A DNA stretch of 64,000 nucleotides from Syngnathus acus (GCF_901709675.1 NC_051089.1:20499508-20563507), one strand, 5' to 3'; shown: positions 12,430-24,422, counted from the first letter of the stretch. Notes: generated from the sequence alone by a model not told the origin. Made by a program: numbers and translations.

Positions 12430-12667
12430 TTTAGACTTAGACTTAGACTTAGACAAACTTTGTCATTTTGTCAACACTGGGTGTACACAAAACGAAATTT
12501 CGTTGCATACGGCTTTCAACAAAGTAGTGATATTGCGGCTGGTTAAAAAGTGACATTCTATATAAAAATATGAAATAAGATAAGTATAAAGTACAAAGTG
12601 CAGCAGTGATAAAGTATGTAAACAGTGCAGGAGACAAAAACGGTATTTACAAGTGTGCAGAGGAATG

Positions 12668-14765
12668 CTAAGTTTGAATGTTCAACAGTCTGACGACAGC
12701 AGGGAAAAAACTATCGCAGAACCTGGTGGACCTGCAGCGGATGCTGCGAAACCTCTTCCCAGAGGGCAGCAGGGAGAACAGTCCATGGTGGGGGTGTGAT
12801 GGGTCACTGATAATATTACGGGCTCGGGACACGCAGCGCTGGGATGACAAGTCCTGAATGGAGGGGAGAGGAGCCCCGATGATCCTCTCTGCTGTCCTCA
12901 CCACTCTCTTCAGGTTCTTCCAATCGGAGGCGCTGCAACCTCCACACCACACTGAGAGACAGCTTGTCAGAATGCTCTCTATGGTGCTTCGGTAGAACGT
13001 CCTCATGATGGGTGGGGGCAGGTGGGCTCTCCTCATCCTCCGCAGGAAGTACAAGCGCTTCTGTGCCCTCTTGACCAGTGTTGTGGTGTTCACAGTCCAG
13101 GTGAGGTCGTCTGTGATGTGGACCCCCAGGAATTTAGTGCTGCTGACCACCTCCACAGCTGAGCTGTCGATGATCAGTGGAGCGTGGTGAGGCTGGTTCT
13201 TCCTGAAGTCGACGATGATCCCCTTCGTCTTCTCTACATTCAGGATCAGGCTATTGTCTCTGCACCAGCCCACCAACTGCTCCACCTCCTCTCTGTAGTC
13301 CAGGTCGTTGTTGTCACTGATAAGGCCCACCACCGTTGTGTCGTCTGCAAACTTCACGATGTGATTGGTGGTGAACCTGGGGGCGCAGTCGTGTGTCATC
13401 AGGGTGAACAGCAGGGGGCTTAGGACGCAGCCCTGAAGGGAGCCTGTGCTGAGGGTGATGACATCTGAGGTGTTCTGTCCGACCCGGACTGACTGAGGTC
13501 TGTTGGTGAGGAAGTCTAGCAGCCAGTTTCGAAGGAGGGTGCTGAAGCCCAGGTGTTCCAGTTTTTCCACCAGATGCTGTGGAATGATGGTGTTAAACGC
13601 TGAGCTGAAGTCCAGGAACAGCAACCGCACGTGGGTGTTCCTCTTCTCCAGGTGAGCCAGGCTCAGGTGAAGAACGGAGGAGATGGCATCCTCAGTAGAG
13701 CGGTTCTGCCGGTAGGCAAACTGGAACGGGTCGAATGTTGGGGGGAGTCTGGAGACGATGTGTTCTTTGAGCAGCCTTTCGAAGCACTTCATCATGATGG
13801 GAGTCAGTGCCACAGGTCTGTAGTCATTCAGTGAGGTGATTTGAGGTTTCTTCGGCACCGGAATGATGGAGGCAGCCTTGAAGCATACTGGCACTGTGGC
13901 TTGGCCCAGCGAGATGTTAAAAATGTCTGTGATGACACCAGCCAGCTGACCTGCACATTCCTTGAACACCCGCCCAGGTATGTTGTCGGGGCCTGGGGCC
14001 TTACGTGGGTTGACTCTTCTCAGAGTCTTCCACACGTCGGCTGAGTCAAGGCAGAGTGCCTCCTCTTCCTGAAGGGGAACAGATTTAACTGCAGGAGTGC
14101 TGTTTAGTGCCTCAAACCGCCCAAAGAAGTTATTTAGACCATTTAGGAAGTCAGCATCAACCTCACCCACCGGGGGGGAGGGTAAGTTGTAGTCCGTGAT
14201 CGCCCGTATGCCTTGCCACATACTCCTGGTGTTATTGGCGTCGTGGAAAAAATCCTGAATTTTTCGACTGTGGCTTCGCTTCGCTAACCTGATGGCACGG
14301 TTCAAGTTGGCTCTCGCTGTCCTCAGTGCCTCCTTGTCGCCAGACTTGAAGGCTGAGTTCCGTGCTCGTAGCGTATGACGTACCTCCTCAGTCATCCAGG
14401 GTCGTTGGTTGGCTCGGGTGATGATGTTCTTAGTGGTGCTGACGTCCTCGGTGCATTTGTTGATGTAGGCTGACACAGTCATGGCGTACTCATCAACGTC
14501 GATCTGATTGTCATATGTTGCTGCTGATTTGAACATGTCCCAGTCAGAGCACTCAAAGCAGTCCTGGAGTGCCTCCATGGCCCCCTCAGACCACACCCTC
14601 ACCTGCTTCACTGTGGGTTTTGCTCTGATCAGCAGGCGCCTGTATGCAGGGATTAGCATAACAGATAGGTGGTCTGAAGAGCCGAGGTGGGGGCGGGGGG
14701 CTGCTCTGAATGCATCCTTTATATTGGTGTAAACCAAGTCCAGAGTGTTCTCTCCCCGAGTTGGA
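12668..14765 (-). pseudogene. LINE ORF2, reverse transcriptase part
   Basis: Open for about 695 codons. It starts in the end of the endonuclease domain (TLDLVYTN, then SDHLSVML with the catalytic SDH). A linker follows, then RT motifs in order: NDYRPVALTPIMMKCFERLL, FAYRQNRSTEDA, LFLDFSSAFNTI with the first catalytic Asp, GCVLSPLLF, and FADDTTVV with the double Asp at 13337-13351. The C-terminus carries the CLSVWCGGCS and LLPSGKRFRS blocks common in fish LINEs. Catalytic residues are present. Function is lost only because the frame is disconnected from the endonuclease ORF. Confidence 0.85.
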
Positions 14766-15717
14766 AATCCACGTGTTGGTAAAAATGAGGGAGAATAGTC
14801 TTCATGTTAGCCTGGTTGAAGTCCCCAGCAATGATGAAAACACCCTCTGTGTGCGTGGATTGCAGCTCACCGATTGTCCGATAGAGAACGCTCATGGCCT
14901 CTTTAGTATTAGCGCTAGGAGGCACATACACAGCCGTGATGCTAACAACACTAAACTCCCTGGGCAGGTAGAAGGGTCTGCAGTTAACAGTCAATAGCTC
15001 GATGTCCGAAGAGCAGAAGCTGGCGACAGATCTAGCATTTTTGCACCAGTTGTTTTTGATGTAGACACACAGCCCACCTCCTCGGGATTTACCGCTTAGT
15101 TCGCTGTTTCTGTCGGCGCGGAATGTAGCGAGCCCCTCCAGGCTAACGGCGTTGTCCGGTATTGATGAGTTCAGCCATGTCTCCGTCAGGATGAGAGCGC
15201 AGCAGTTTCTAACCTCCCTCTTTGAGGAGAGTTCCAGTTGTAGATGGTCGATTTTATTGTCCAGTGAGCGGACGTTGGAGAGGAAGATGGATGGAAGCGG
15301 CGGTTTGTAGGGGTTAGCTTTTAGCTTAGCCGTTAGCCCACCTCGACAGCCGCACTTCCGCCGCCGGTCACACCGCCTACGCTTACTCCTCCTCCGGCGT
15401 GTGCTGCCCGGCGAGCCCGCTGCATCGTGAGCTTCTGGGGCTAGTGCCCGAAGCACTCCGAGGCTACGTAAACAGACTAGGGTAGTTGTGGCTACGAGTC
15501 CGAAAACACTTGATGACCGTACCTCCAGCAGGCGCTGGCGATCATATACTAACCTACTGGATGGATAAACTAAACTTAGTGTTGTTTGTAGTGTCCTAGG
15601 TGACATATTTTGTGAAAATGCTCGTCGGTTGTCGAGAGCCGTGGCAGCCGCAGCCGACTGGGGCGCCGCCATCTTGAATTTATCTCGATCTGTTGTGTTC
15701 CCTGCAGGCTGGCCCAC
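14719..15717 (-). pseudogene. LINE ORF2, N-terminal endonuclease part
   Basis: Residues 1-150 are basic and low in conservation, with an RRRRSKRRRCDRRRK cluster near residue 108 that could bind nucleic acid. From about residue 145 the endonuclease reads LSNVRSLDNKIDHL, then LTETWLNSS (metal-binding Glu), VYVPPSA and IIAGDFNQA (Asp/Asn pair). Near 14763-14767 the frame is lost: the related reading is PTRGENTLDLVYTN, but one C of a CCC run is missing, so the ORF drifts into LGERTLWTWF and stops. This single lesion separates endonuclease from RT. Confidence 0.8.
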
Positions 15718-15720
15718 AGT

Positions 15721-18135
15721 GACATCACATGCCCATACAAAAAAGTAAGCAGTGAGAGGACAAAAAGACTAGTGCAACGTTATATTTATTTCTTACAGTG
15801 ACTTTTGGTTGCCATACAAGAATTCTTGAGGATTTGACGGGCCGGGATGGAATGAAGAGTGCACTTACAGGACAATTCTCTCTATTCATTTTCGTAGTTT
15901 GTTGATTCTATGATGATTTTTGAAGCACAAAATTACAGCAACATAGAAAAACAAACACAAGTCTTTTCACAAATTACTGAAAACAGCTTAGTCTATGTCA
16001 AGACTTAATCAAAGAATAAAATCTAGTAATGAAACCAAAATGAAGTTAAGAAAAAGACAACGGGTTAGCCAAATGTGGAACATTGAGAATAGTGGGAGCA
16101 GCGTTAAAAGCGGGGAGTGGAAGTGGGTTTAGTGAGCCATGTTTCTAAACATGGTTGGTGACACTCTTAGAAGATTCTTACTACATCTACTCAGCTCTAC
16201 ATTTTCACACAGAACACTGTTTAGTGACTTGTTCACCCACTGAGAATAAACAACAGCCCCAACAAATTTTTTGGGGGGTGGATTTATGTATGTGCACATA
16301 GTTCTCTACTAAGGTGGCTTGCAGACATATTAAAAATGTACAGATTTATATCTCTTTTGAAATACACAAGTTGCACTCTCTTGAGTCAGGGATTTTTAGA
16401 GAATGACAGATAGGCAAGTGGCGGTCAGAAGATACCTGCTTTTTGTGGTCACTTGATTGGCCAACATGTGAAATCTACAACATTAGTAGACTGCATCGAG
16501 GCAACAGTTCATTGCAATACAGACAAGTAAGCATAATGTGATATGTCACTTGAAAATGGGAAAAAAAACACAACAAAGGAGATTCATTGAGAATAAATAT
16601 TGCTTCTTACAAAACCCATAAGTCTAATGATAATATCCGCGGTTGTATCTATTTCTGTTAAATATTGATGTATTTGGCAAATCCATACACCAGTGTCCAA
16701 CATATTTTTTAAGATAATCTCTATAAAATGTCATAGAACTCTATACAAATGTTTAAAAATACTGTGCTTTTCGACCCCTGCTGACACATTACTGTTTATT
16801 TGAAAATAAGTTGCAGCTTTATAGCAGCATTGTCCCGTGCCAGGTGCCTGTCTGCCGCTAATGTTCACAGAACACAGAGCGTTTGTCGGTTTCATCCAAC
16901 TCCTCCAAGGCTGCGCCTTGGCCCTTGCAGCCGAGCGTGATAAAAGCAATTTTTAAATTTTTAAGTATATCTCTTTGCAGACACTGGGGTTTCCGACGTA
17001 TCAAATAACACAAGAAGTACACACTGAAAGAATTGGCTCGGTAGCGAACGGAATGGTGAACCAAAGGGACCCGAGATTTTATTTCAGGGATCCTCACTGG
17101 ATTGATGGGGCGCTGCTTTGGCCGTTAGGCCAGAGAGGAATCTTTCCCAAGATTGTTTCTGCTCAAAGCCTTGAAATAATTCTATCCATGCACTCACTTA
17201 GACATACTATCTACTCTTGTTAAAACACTCTTATATACACATCTCAATCATGTACTGGACTTGTACATCTCAGCCAGTAACCATGGCAGTTCCAAAAGCG
17301 ATCCAGTTACAATACATGAAATCACACCTTGTTTCTTACAGTGGTTTGAAGGGCGGGGCGAGTGAGTGTATGTGCTATATGTGCGTGTTGACACTCTTTC
17401 ACCATAAAACCCTGAAGCCGACAAGTGATACTTTGTGAAACTCAAGCACTCTAGGCTAGTCTCAAGTCACGAATCTGCCTAAGAGAGAAACCATGACACA
17501 ATTTCTCTCGGAAGACAAACCTCTACTGTGTGCAACCTACTGTTTTGCTTTATTGAAATGTATCTTATTGCAGCATCATTTTCAATGGATAATCATTTTT
17601 TATGTATTTACTATACTACCGTCTTGATTCCTCAAAAGGATGTTGTTTCATCTAAATAGAGCTTTTGGATAGAAATGAAACCAACACTAATAATATTGAT
17701 TTAAAGAACATAATTATAGGAGGATTAAATTCTGGATTCAGATTAATAAAATACTCTTCCATGTGACTGTTTTACAGTCATGAAACAAGACAGTTTTCAA
17801 GGACATAGGCTAAGAAGGGGATTACACAAAGCTGCTTTTTCTCTGTGTACAATGAAATCAGAAATACTTTTGATGATGTTAGCATCTCTTCTTTAAAAAT
17901 TCCTATGGGCCAGACTGGTATTTGGCTCCTCCTGATCTTCATTTTTTTTGCTTAAAAAATGGCTCACCATCTGTCTCCGTGAGACAAAATGTCCACTAAA
18001 AAGTATTCTAATACGCCTCATTGGAAATAACTCTTCATAGTGATATGATCAGACCACTCAAATACTTCGGGTTATCTATTCACTTCCGCTCCCAGTATTT
18101 GTTCAATGAGGTAAAACACAAAGGTTCTACTGGAC
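15721..18135. other. AT-rich sequence downstream of SHANK2, possible 3' UTR
   Basis: About 2.4 kb without a convincing gene or repeat. It lies downstream of the minus-strand SHANK2 stop and could be distal 3' UTR or intergenic. Minus-strand AATAAA-like signals occur (for example opposite TTTATT near 15787, 16797, 17081 and 17549), but none is clearly a real cleavage site. Confidence 0.4.
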
Positions 18136-18337
18136 CAGGGGTCTCAAACTCCAGTCCTCAGGGGCCGCATTCCTACATGTTTTCCAAGTTTCCCTCGTTA
18201 AACACACCTGATTCAATTATCAGGCTCCTGCAGAACGTGAGGATGAACTGATCATTTGAATCAGCTGTGTTTAACGAGGGAAACTTAGAAAACATGTAGG
18301 AATGCGGCCCCCCGAGGACTGGAGTTTGAGACCCCTG
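18136..18337. mobile_element. palindromic hAT MITE (202 bp)
   Basis: Ends are CAGGGGTCTCAAACTCCAGT and its inverse (..GAGTTTGAGACCCCTG), and most of the element folds into one hairpin through the CTCGTTAAACACA arms. An exact 8-bp duplication, TACTGGAC, flanks it at 18128-18135 and 18338-18345, the hAT signature. There is no coding capacity. Confidence 0.93.
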
Positions 18338-18356
18338 TACTGGACAGACTGAAGAT

Positions 18357-18785
18357 TGTCACGTTCCTGCGTCACCTGACTTCCAGCCAAGCCCCAATCA
18401 AGGAATTGCCAGCACCTGCTACAGCTAGTTAGGTCCCCTACTTAACCTCTGTGTATTCTGCCAGTGGTTGTCAGTTCGTCTACTTACCCTGCCCGTGACA
18501 CCACTGCCTTTTTGTCCCCTGAACGATCTCTGTTGCCAACTGCTTCTGTAAACTGACCGACCACGCTTTGATCGCCGCCTGCCCCGACTACTTGCTCGTC
18601 CTTTGACCACGCTTCTGATCGCCGCCTGCCTCGACAACCTGCCTGCCTCCGACTACGACTACGTGCTGTGCTCTGCTGCTCAGCCACGCCTGCCAGACCG
18701 CAAGTCCAGCGTTCCACTTACCCTTTCCCCCTTTTTCAATAAAGGATCGTGCGGCACTTCGTCGCCCTGTCTCTGTTCCATGACA
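18357..18785 (+). mobile_element. solo LTR (429 bp)
   Basis: Starts TGTCACGTTCC and ends TTCCATGACA, with a 5-bp duplication AAGAT at 18352-18356 and 18786-18790. It has AATAAA at about 18739, followed by a GT-rich stretch. The CG-rich, repeated GATCGCCGCCTGCC phrases are typical of fish Gypsy-type LTRs. No internal sequence remains, so it is the product of LTR-LTR recombination. It lies only 11 bp from the hAT MITE. Confidence 0.85.
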
Positions 18786-18790
18786 AAGAT

Positions 18791-19454
18791 AGCGGAAACG
18801 GAACCGTAAAGCACACGGGACAAGTGAACAGCTTGCAATGCAGCTATGTTAGTGTACTCAACCATCAGACGTATTGGTTGTTTCCTAGAAATACGAATAA
18901 AACTTGAAGTGACATTTGTGAGAAATATAGCAATGTGAACATCAACAGTAAACTGCGTACACCGCTGAGAAAATGAGAGTGGCTGGCATATCAGTGAAAA
19001 ATGTTTCACAACAGTGCTTGTGAACAAGACTTGTGAAGGAAGAACAGTAGTCCCCCCTCCCTTGATAAATGGTTGTGGCCAGCTCTGACAGAGCCGCACA
19101 TTAATAAAGCAAGTCGGCTAGCGACTCCCCGATCAGTCCCGTCTGTTCATAGTCTTTTTCTGCATCTGCCTGCTTTCAATCTGTTAAACTGAGCTTTTGC
19201 TGCTTGAATCTTCACTTGTCTATGATTACGCACTTTCAAAAATAAAAATAATTACCATGTTACCTCATTAGTGAATTGTTTAGTTCAATTGGAAAACGCA
19301 GGTAGTGGGAGTAAATACACACCATGGAAGTATTTGAGAAGAAGTGGTTTGACATCACATGAAGTGTCCACCGTGTTGAAGAAGGCTAACTATTAAATAT
19401 ATACTGTGGCTATAGTGTCATTGTAAGGAATAGTACACAATCTTTTAACCAATA
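18791..19454. other. unannotated spacer
   Basis: No gene or recognised repeat; possibly SHANK2 3' flank. Confidence 0.4.
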
Positions 19455-21093
19455 GGTCCAGAAGTATTTGGTCAATGACCCATTTTTCTTTTGCCTTTAT
19501 ACACTACCACAATAGATTTGAGAAAAAAACTAAGTGTACCAATATGGCACTTCCAGTTTATCATTTGTTTTTTCTATTTTCAATTGGCATTCAAAAATCC
19601 AAATGCAAAAGTGATTATTCAGTTCATTTTGAATATAATGGAGGAAAAAAATCCTTCTTTTTTATTTTGGGCTCAGATCAAAACTATTTATTATTAACTA
19701 TTAGCGCAGCTACATTAGCTTGTTAGCCATCACAATCAGTCCGGACCACAACCATTATCCATAAAGTGGTCAATCAATTTTCAGCCCTATGAAAAGTGAT
19801 ATAGTAAAATATTTGTGTTGTTTTTAACTTGCATGCATTATGGCGGACAAAAGATATGTTTAAGTGCAGTGACTCTGAATCAGTTTGGGAACACTTACTT
19901 TTCCTTCTGCACACAAACTGTAGCTACTCATTTTCTGTGGTCGTGCCTCCCGACCTGATTTGCTTGTTACGAAATTTCGGGATTACATAAACCTGAGAAA
20001 ACAAATGAAATCCCGTGGCTCATTTTTCCATGTCATATTTTGATCTGAACTAGAAAAATGTAAAATCAGCCATTTTTATCATTTTTTTAGTTTGACAAAA
20101 AAAAAAGTCAACTTGGATAGACAAGCAGTACAGAACTTGGAAGGGTTGATATTCAATAGTGTGTAGAGCAGTGGTTCTTAACCTTTTTCCTTGTTCGCAC
20201 CCCATTCAATTCACCAACCAGTTCTCGCACCCCTAACCCTAAATAATTATAATAATTGGTTTACTTTACAGCTATAAAGTAAGGCTTAATTGGCTTAATT
20301 AGCATTATCCCTAATGCCAATTAACACAATGACTTCTCGATTTCCAGAATTTTTCACTTTTTTCGGTTACCCGACCATTATCCCCGGAAAATTGTAAATT
20401 TCCCCCAGGGTATCCTCGCACCCCCTAGGAAGCATTCTCGGTTGAAGCCCGTGGCGCTGGAGGTCATCCGGACCTCCAGCTAGAGCTCTGGAAGTCCCCC
20501 GGAGTTCCAGCTGGAGGTCCAAAGAAGCTCCAGGGAACCGTGAAAAATGCCTATCCAACTTCCTGGAGTTAGTTCAACGCAAATGGTTCAAGGAAACCAA
20601 ATGTCATGATTTATTTAAGTCTAATACAAAACTCAACTTGAGTAGTAAAGGGAAAATCAATCCCCAAATGTCCTCCACTAGTCTAAACATGGAATTCTGA
20701 TGAATATTGAGTTTGTGGAATATGAGTTAAGCAGCAAAATTCACCTGTTGTTTTTATCCATCAACAGCTATTTTGCCACTTGCTGTCGACTTAAATTACA
20801 CCACAGTCGCCAGGTCTCAAGTCAAAACCATTCACGGCTCAGCTTCAGAAAACTGGCGAGCAGGGATTGGTTGTGTCCTGAGACCTAGCAACTGTGGTGT
20901 CATTTTCAGTCGACGGCAAGTGGCAAAATGGCCACCCTGAGTGATGGATAAAACCAGGTGGATTTTCCCTGTTTAATTCATATTCCAAAACGAAACATTA
21001 AGCCGTGTTACTACCAGTTGGGCTGCACAGAACATTATTTCAAAGAAAATTTGGGGGTTGACTTCTCAGTTGTCATTGAAATACTTCTGGACC
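19455..21093. mobile_element. TA-flanked DNA transposon with large internal hairpin
   Basis: Inverse termini GGTCCAGAAGTAT (19455) and ATACTTCTGGACC (ending 21093) are each bordered by TA. From about 20648 to 21070 the right part forms a long imperfect inverted repeat: TTTTATCCATCA, GCCACTTGC and CACCACAG recur in inverse order around a centre near 20855. There is no transposase frame. The TA duplication suggests a Tc1/mariner-like or similar mover. A hAT-type end is nested at 20172. Confidence 0.65.
20172..20440. mobile_element. hAT-type MITE, left end clear
   Basis: Begins CAGTGGTTCTTAACCTTTTT, a common hAT terminus, followed by a CGCACCCC phrase that recurs near 20413. The right terminus is too degraded to place, so the end coordinate is approximate. 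Confidence 0.45.
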
Positions 21094-21638
21094 TATGTGA
21101 ATTTGAAATGTAATATTTCTTTTCCTTCAGAGCTGCTTTCCATTTTACTTTCTCTTTAACATGCATCTACTCCTCTAGCCTTAAGATAATCAGTCAAAGT
21201 GTTCCTTGAAGATATCTAACGAACTCAACTTTGAGGGCGGTCAACACTGCAATGCTGCTCAGTGGAAGGAATTAGTATAAGTGAAGCTCTGGTTTCGCAA
21301 CAGGGAATGCCCTTAATGTGTATCAAACACACTGCATACACACCAAAATATGACAAGGTGCTCTTTGTCATCACACAAGCTGATGGACCCAATATGGTAA
21401 GCATTCTTGAATGGCATCTCTAACTGTGTTGGCCTTTGGCAATGCAAAGCCTGGCTTGGTGTCGCATTGCAGGAGCTAGGCCTCCAATGACCACCTCCAT
21501 CCACATTCTACTCTCTCAGGAGAAGGCGATTTCAGTGACTGTGTGGATTTATGCTTCACATCTGTGACGACAGCATCTTCTTACTCCCGGATTGGTGTGC
21601 AGTAAGTTTGTGTGTGCTTCTTGTGGGCACCAGATATG
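21094..21638. other. unannotated, possible SHANK2 3' UTR
   Basis: Looks like unique sequence of balanced composition without an open frame over 63 codons. Confidence 0.35.
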
Positions 21639-22237
21639 CCGTTTTTATTCTAATTATCGCCCAGGGCGATAATTAGAGAAGGTTTATGTCCAACAGAGGG
21701 GTGGGCGATTAATAGAGAACACTTTATGTCCGATCGCCAAGGGCCACTGAAATGGGCGATAATATGTATATTTTCCTTATGTAGTATGCAATACCTGCAT
21801 CTCACTGGTGTTCTTAAGGAACGCAGCATACTTCAAACGCGCAACGACTGCGCGCAATGGCCGATCGGAACGGCCACTCGCAATGGCCGCTCCAAAGCAG
21901 CACACTTCCTCTCGGTTGAAATTGCACAAAGTGCAAATTCACATTCATTTACTTTTGAGCTTAGGCCGGAGGGCGACATTCCGACAGCGACGCTCCAACA
22001 GTGCGCAATGACCGAGCGCAATGGCCGATCGGAACGGCGGCGCGCAACGACCGCGCGCAAAGGTCGATCAGAACGATTGCGTGCAATGGCCGATCGGAAC
22101 GGCCGCGCGCAATGGCCAATTGCAGCAATTTTAGCAGCATGGGTGATAATTAGAGGTATAAATGTTTTTTATTTATGTCATCGCTAACACACACTGGGCG
22201 ATTATTAGAATATGGGCGATAATTAGAATAAATACGG
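21639..22237. mobile_element. MITE family D with GC-rich minisatellite cargo
   Basis: Inverted termini: CCGTTTTTATTCTAATTATC with GCCC at the left, and GGGCGATAATTAGAATAAAT with ACGG at the right. The subterminal motif (GGGCGATAATTAGA) is repeated near both ends. The flanking dinucleotide is TG on both sides. The middle (21838-22125) is a degenerate repeat of about 24 bp built on CGCAATGGCCGATCGGAACG, much GC-richer than the surroundings. The 153-codon open frame across it is a by-product of the repeat. Confidence 0.75.
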
Positions 22238-22814
22238 TGAATCCAAAATTTTGTTAATTACTCGACAAAAACAGGTGAAAACCAAACGTTTTTCTCTACA
22301 ACCTTAAACGCACCCAGAAATATAACTCTGGTAGGACTCTAGTGAAGAAATAGTCTCATAATATTCTCTAGCAAAGATAGAAAAAGATCATAAAGGAAAG
22401 AAAAAGACCAGCTCAGCTGGTTTTCATGCACCCACCCACACGTGGGGCACATGGAAAAGGTCTGTAGTATTCCAAAGCTGCAGTTGGATGAGCGCAAGTG
22501 TTCATGTGAAATAAACGACTTCTACAGTTTGAGGACCCACTGCTCCAGAGATAGTCCCTCATCCTAGCCTCTCTCTTGTTCCCCTTGATGTCACCCAGCA
22601 CTGTCCTCTCCTCTCCACGTCCCACGATCCCCTGATACCAGGGGCTGCAGGAGGGAGGCTGACTGGACTGGAGTGCTCAGGTGAGAATGAAAGAAGACAA
22701 AAAAAGGCAAGAGGCAGTATCAACGCTTCCATGGCTGGATTGGACGTCCCATGAAGAGATCGGTCAAAGTGGGACCTCCGTCAACTGCGACCCGCTCTCC
22801 TCTGTCCTCTGGGC
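22238..22814 (-). other. shank2: proximal SHANK2 3' UTR (inferred)
   Basis: Directly downstream of the SHANK2 stop codon on the minus strand. No open frame or repeat is evident. It is taken as 3' UTR by position only. The poly(A) site is not identified. Confidence 0.5.
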
Positions 22815-23337
22815 TTATCTGTCCTGCAGCAGCTTGAGGGCCCTCTCGATGTTCATGCGGTGACCCACCCTTGTGACGCCCAAGTCTATCAGGTCCTCTT
22901 TCTGCAAGGAGGGCAGATGGGCACCTTCGATTTCATTATCCAGGAAAGCGTTTCTGTGCTCTCCCAGGTGGAGGCTCTCCAGCCAGTCGGCCACGTCGTA
23001 CTTGCTCCAAAGCTCCACAGGCTTGGAGACGAAGGGTTTGCCTGACGCTGCCACCGCCTGCATGAGCGTCAGCGGCGACGGCGAACGCGAGCTCCCGCCG
23101 CACGACGAGCTCAGACTGTAGCCTCCGCCGCTACCCATGGGCGGGGTGGGCAGACCGAAGACATCTGTGAGGGTGGGCGACACTGAAGGCGGGAGTGAAG
23201 AGCACGGGGTGAGGGAGGAGGCAGAGTCTGAAGGACTGCAGGGGTGTGTCTGAGAAGGGAGGCTGCTCGGAGGCGTGGAGGTGAGGGCGGCAGCAGCAGC
23301 AGCGTTGTTACGCATTCCTGAGTCGTCTGAAGGGGGC
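22815..23337 (-). CDS. shank2: SHANK2 terminal coding exon (SAM domain)
   Basis: The acceptor is GCTCCCCCAG at 23338 and up; the exon opens with one base completing an Arg codon begun in the large exon. It runs 173 codons to TAA at 22815-22817. Order: RPPSDDSG start, short poly-Ala, Ser/Pro-rich linker with LTDVFGLP and SRSPSPL, then the SAM domain (22818-23015). The SAM core includes the W-x-x-YDVADWLESL helix and LPSLQKEDLIDLGVTRVGHR, ending IERALKLLQDR at the C-terminus. In SHANK proteins this domain polymerises into zinc-bound helical sheets at the postsynaptic density. SAM and flanking motifs match SHANK2 closely; I cannot tell which teleost paralogue (a or b). Confidence 0.95.
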
Positions 23338-23454
23338 CTGGGGGAGCAGAGCGGAGGTGACAAGTTACTATGGTGGCACTTGTGGTGAAAATCATAATAA
23401 AGTAAATGACCGCAGACCAACCATGCTGCATTCAATAATTGTATTTTTTTCCTT

Positions 23455-24117
23455 TAGAGTGATCCCTCGCCACTTCATCTTTCGCCAATGCGCTACTTTT
23501 ATAAGTGACGGGAGAACTGCGTTTAAATACTTGCTGATAGCGCGGGGCTTGTCTCTGAGCAATGTGCGTCACTGCGGCGGACTGACTGAGTTCAAGTGCA
23601 GGAGGCAGCAGCAGACCACGCGCACCAACCTGTGCAGGAGTCGGGACACCTGACAATATCCACGTGTTGTTCTTTTATTTACTGTAAAGGTACAATACAT
23701 GCACAGAACAGTGTGGGAATGGTTATTACGGGAATAAAGAAAGGTTTATGGCGCGTAAAAGTATTGGGGAGTGTTAACAAAAGCTTAATATCGTGTACTG
23801 GACCACAATGCAACAGATGATTCATGCGCACCGTGGACTCACTTTGGTTATGCTATGCATGACGTCCCCCGGGTAGTGTAGTGTGGTAATTCTGAGGTTG
23901 GACATTTTGCATTGCTTGGAAGGTAAACCATACTATTAATTGACTTACAGTACACCCATGCCCCCTCGCGGCCAACGAGAAACACTATGTTTAGAAAATT
24001 TCAATACATTGGTATTTAAATTTCTAAATAATGCATATACCGTATTTACTTTGTGGATTTTCATTTTTCGCAGGTGGTCCTGGAACACATCTCCCGTGAA
24101 AAATGAGAATCACTGTA
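23455..24117. mobile_element. non-autonomous DNA transposon, GTGATCCCTCGC ends
   Basis: The left end reads AGTGATCCCTCGCCACTTC. The right end reads GTGAAAAATGAGAATCACTG, an imperfect inverse of it. The right-hand GGTCCTGGAACACATCTCCC phrase is common to this repeat type in fish. A related end (GCAAGGGATTACTGTA) sits inside the MITE C copy near 53797. It lies about 115 bp upstream of the terminal SHANK2 exon. Confidence 0.5.
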
Positions 24118-24327
24118 ATTTATTTTAGTTATTTATTTTATATTTTTATAATATTTATTTATTAGGATTATTCATATATTATGTCGATTTATTTATTTCA
24201 TCAAACCAAAAAGGACACCGTTCACAAGTTACAGAAAATATTTAAATGTTTCTGATTCCTTTATTGACAGTAAATTTGAAAGGATATGTTATATGTTCTA
24301 CCTTGTAGAAGAAAACAGAAACTGATG

Positions 24328-24422
24328 TACAGTCGTATGCAAAAGTTTGGGCACCCCTGATCATTTTCAAGATTTTCCTTTATAAATCATTTTCATCATC
24401 ATCAAACTTTTGCATACGACTA
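24328..24422. mobile_element. miniature Tc1-like hairpin (about 95 bp)
   Basis: Arms CAGTCGTATGCAAAAGTTTG and CAAACTTTTGCATACGAC flank about 50 bp, with TA at both borders. The terminus type is that of fish Tc1 elements. It holds no gene. Confidence 0.8.

Larger units (their letters stand above)
12430..15720 (-). mobile_element. near full-length LINE, Rex1/CR1/L2 group
   Basis: About 3.3 kb on the minus strand. The 5' end is GC-rich with AAGATGGCGGC near 15665-15675, as in many LINE promoters. Then come an AP-type endonuclease and a reverse transcriptase, a 3' region with ACGAAATTTCGTT, and a tail of four GTCTAA units (12430-12452). The protein is interrupted once, by a one-base deletion. 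I assign the clade only loosely. A second, shorter relative lies at 42396-43097 in the other orientation. Confidence 0.85.

Noticed and set aside
21726-22187. 153-codon frame rich in Arg
   Set aside because: Open only because of the 24-bp minisatellite in MITE D.
23357-23653. 98-codon plus-strand frame next to the SAM exon
   Set aside because: Runs across intron and a DNA transposon end; no conserved features.
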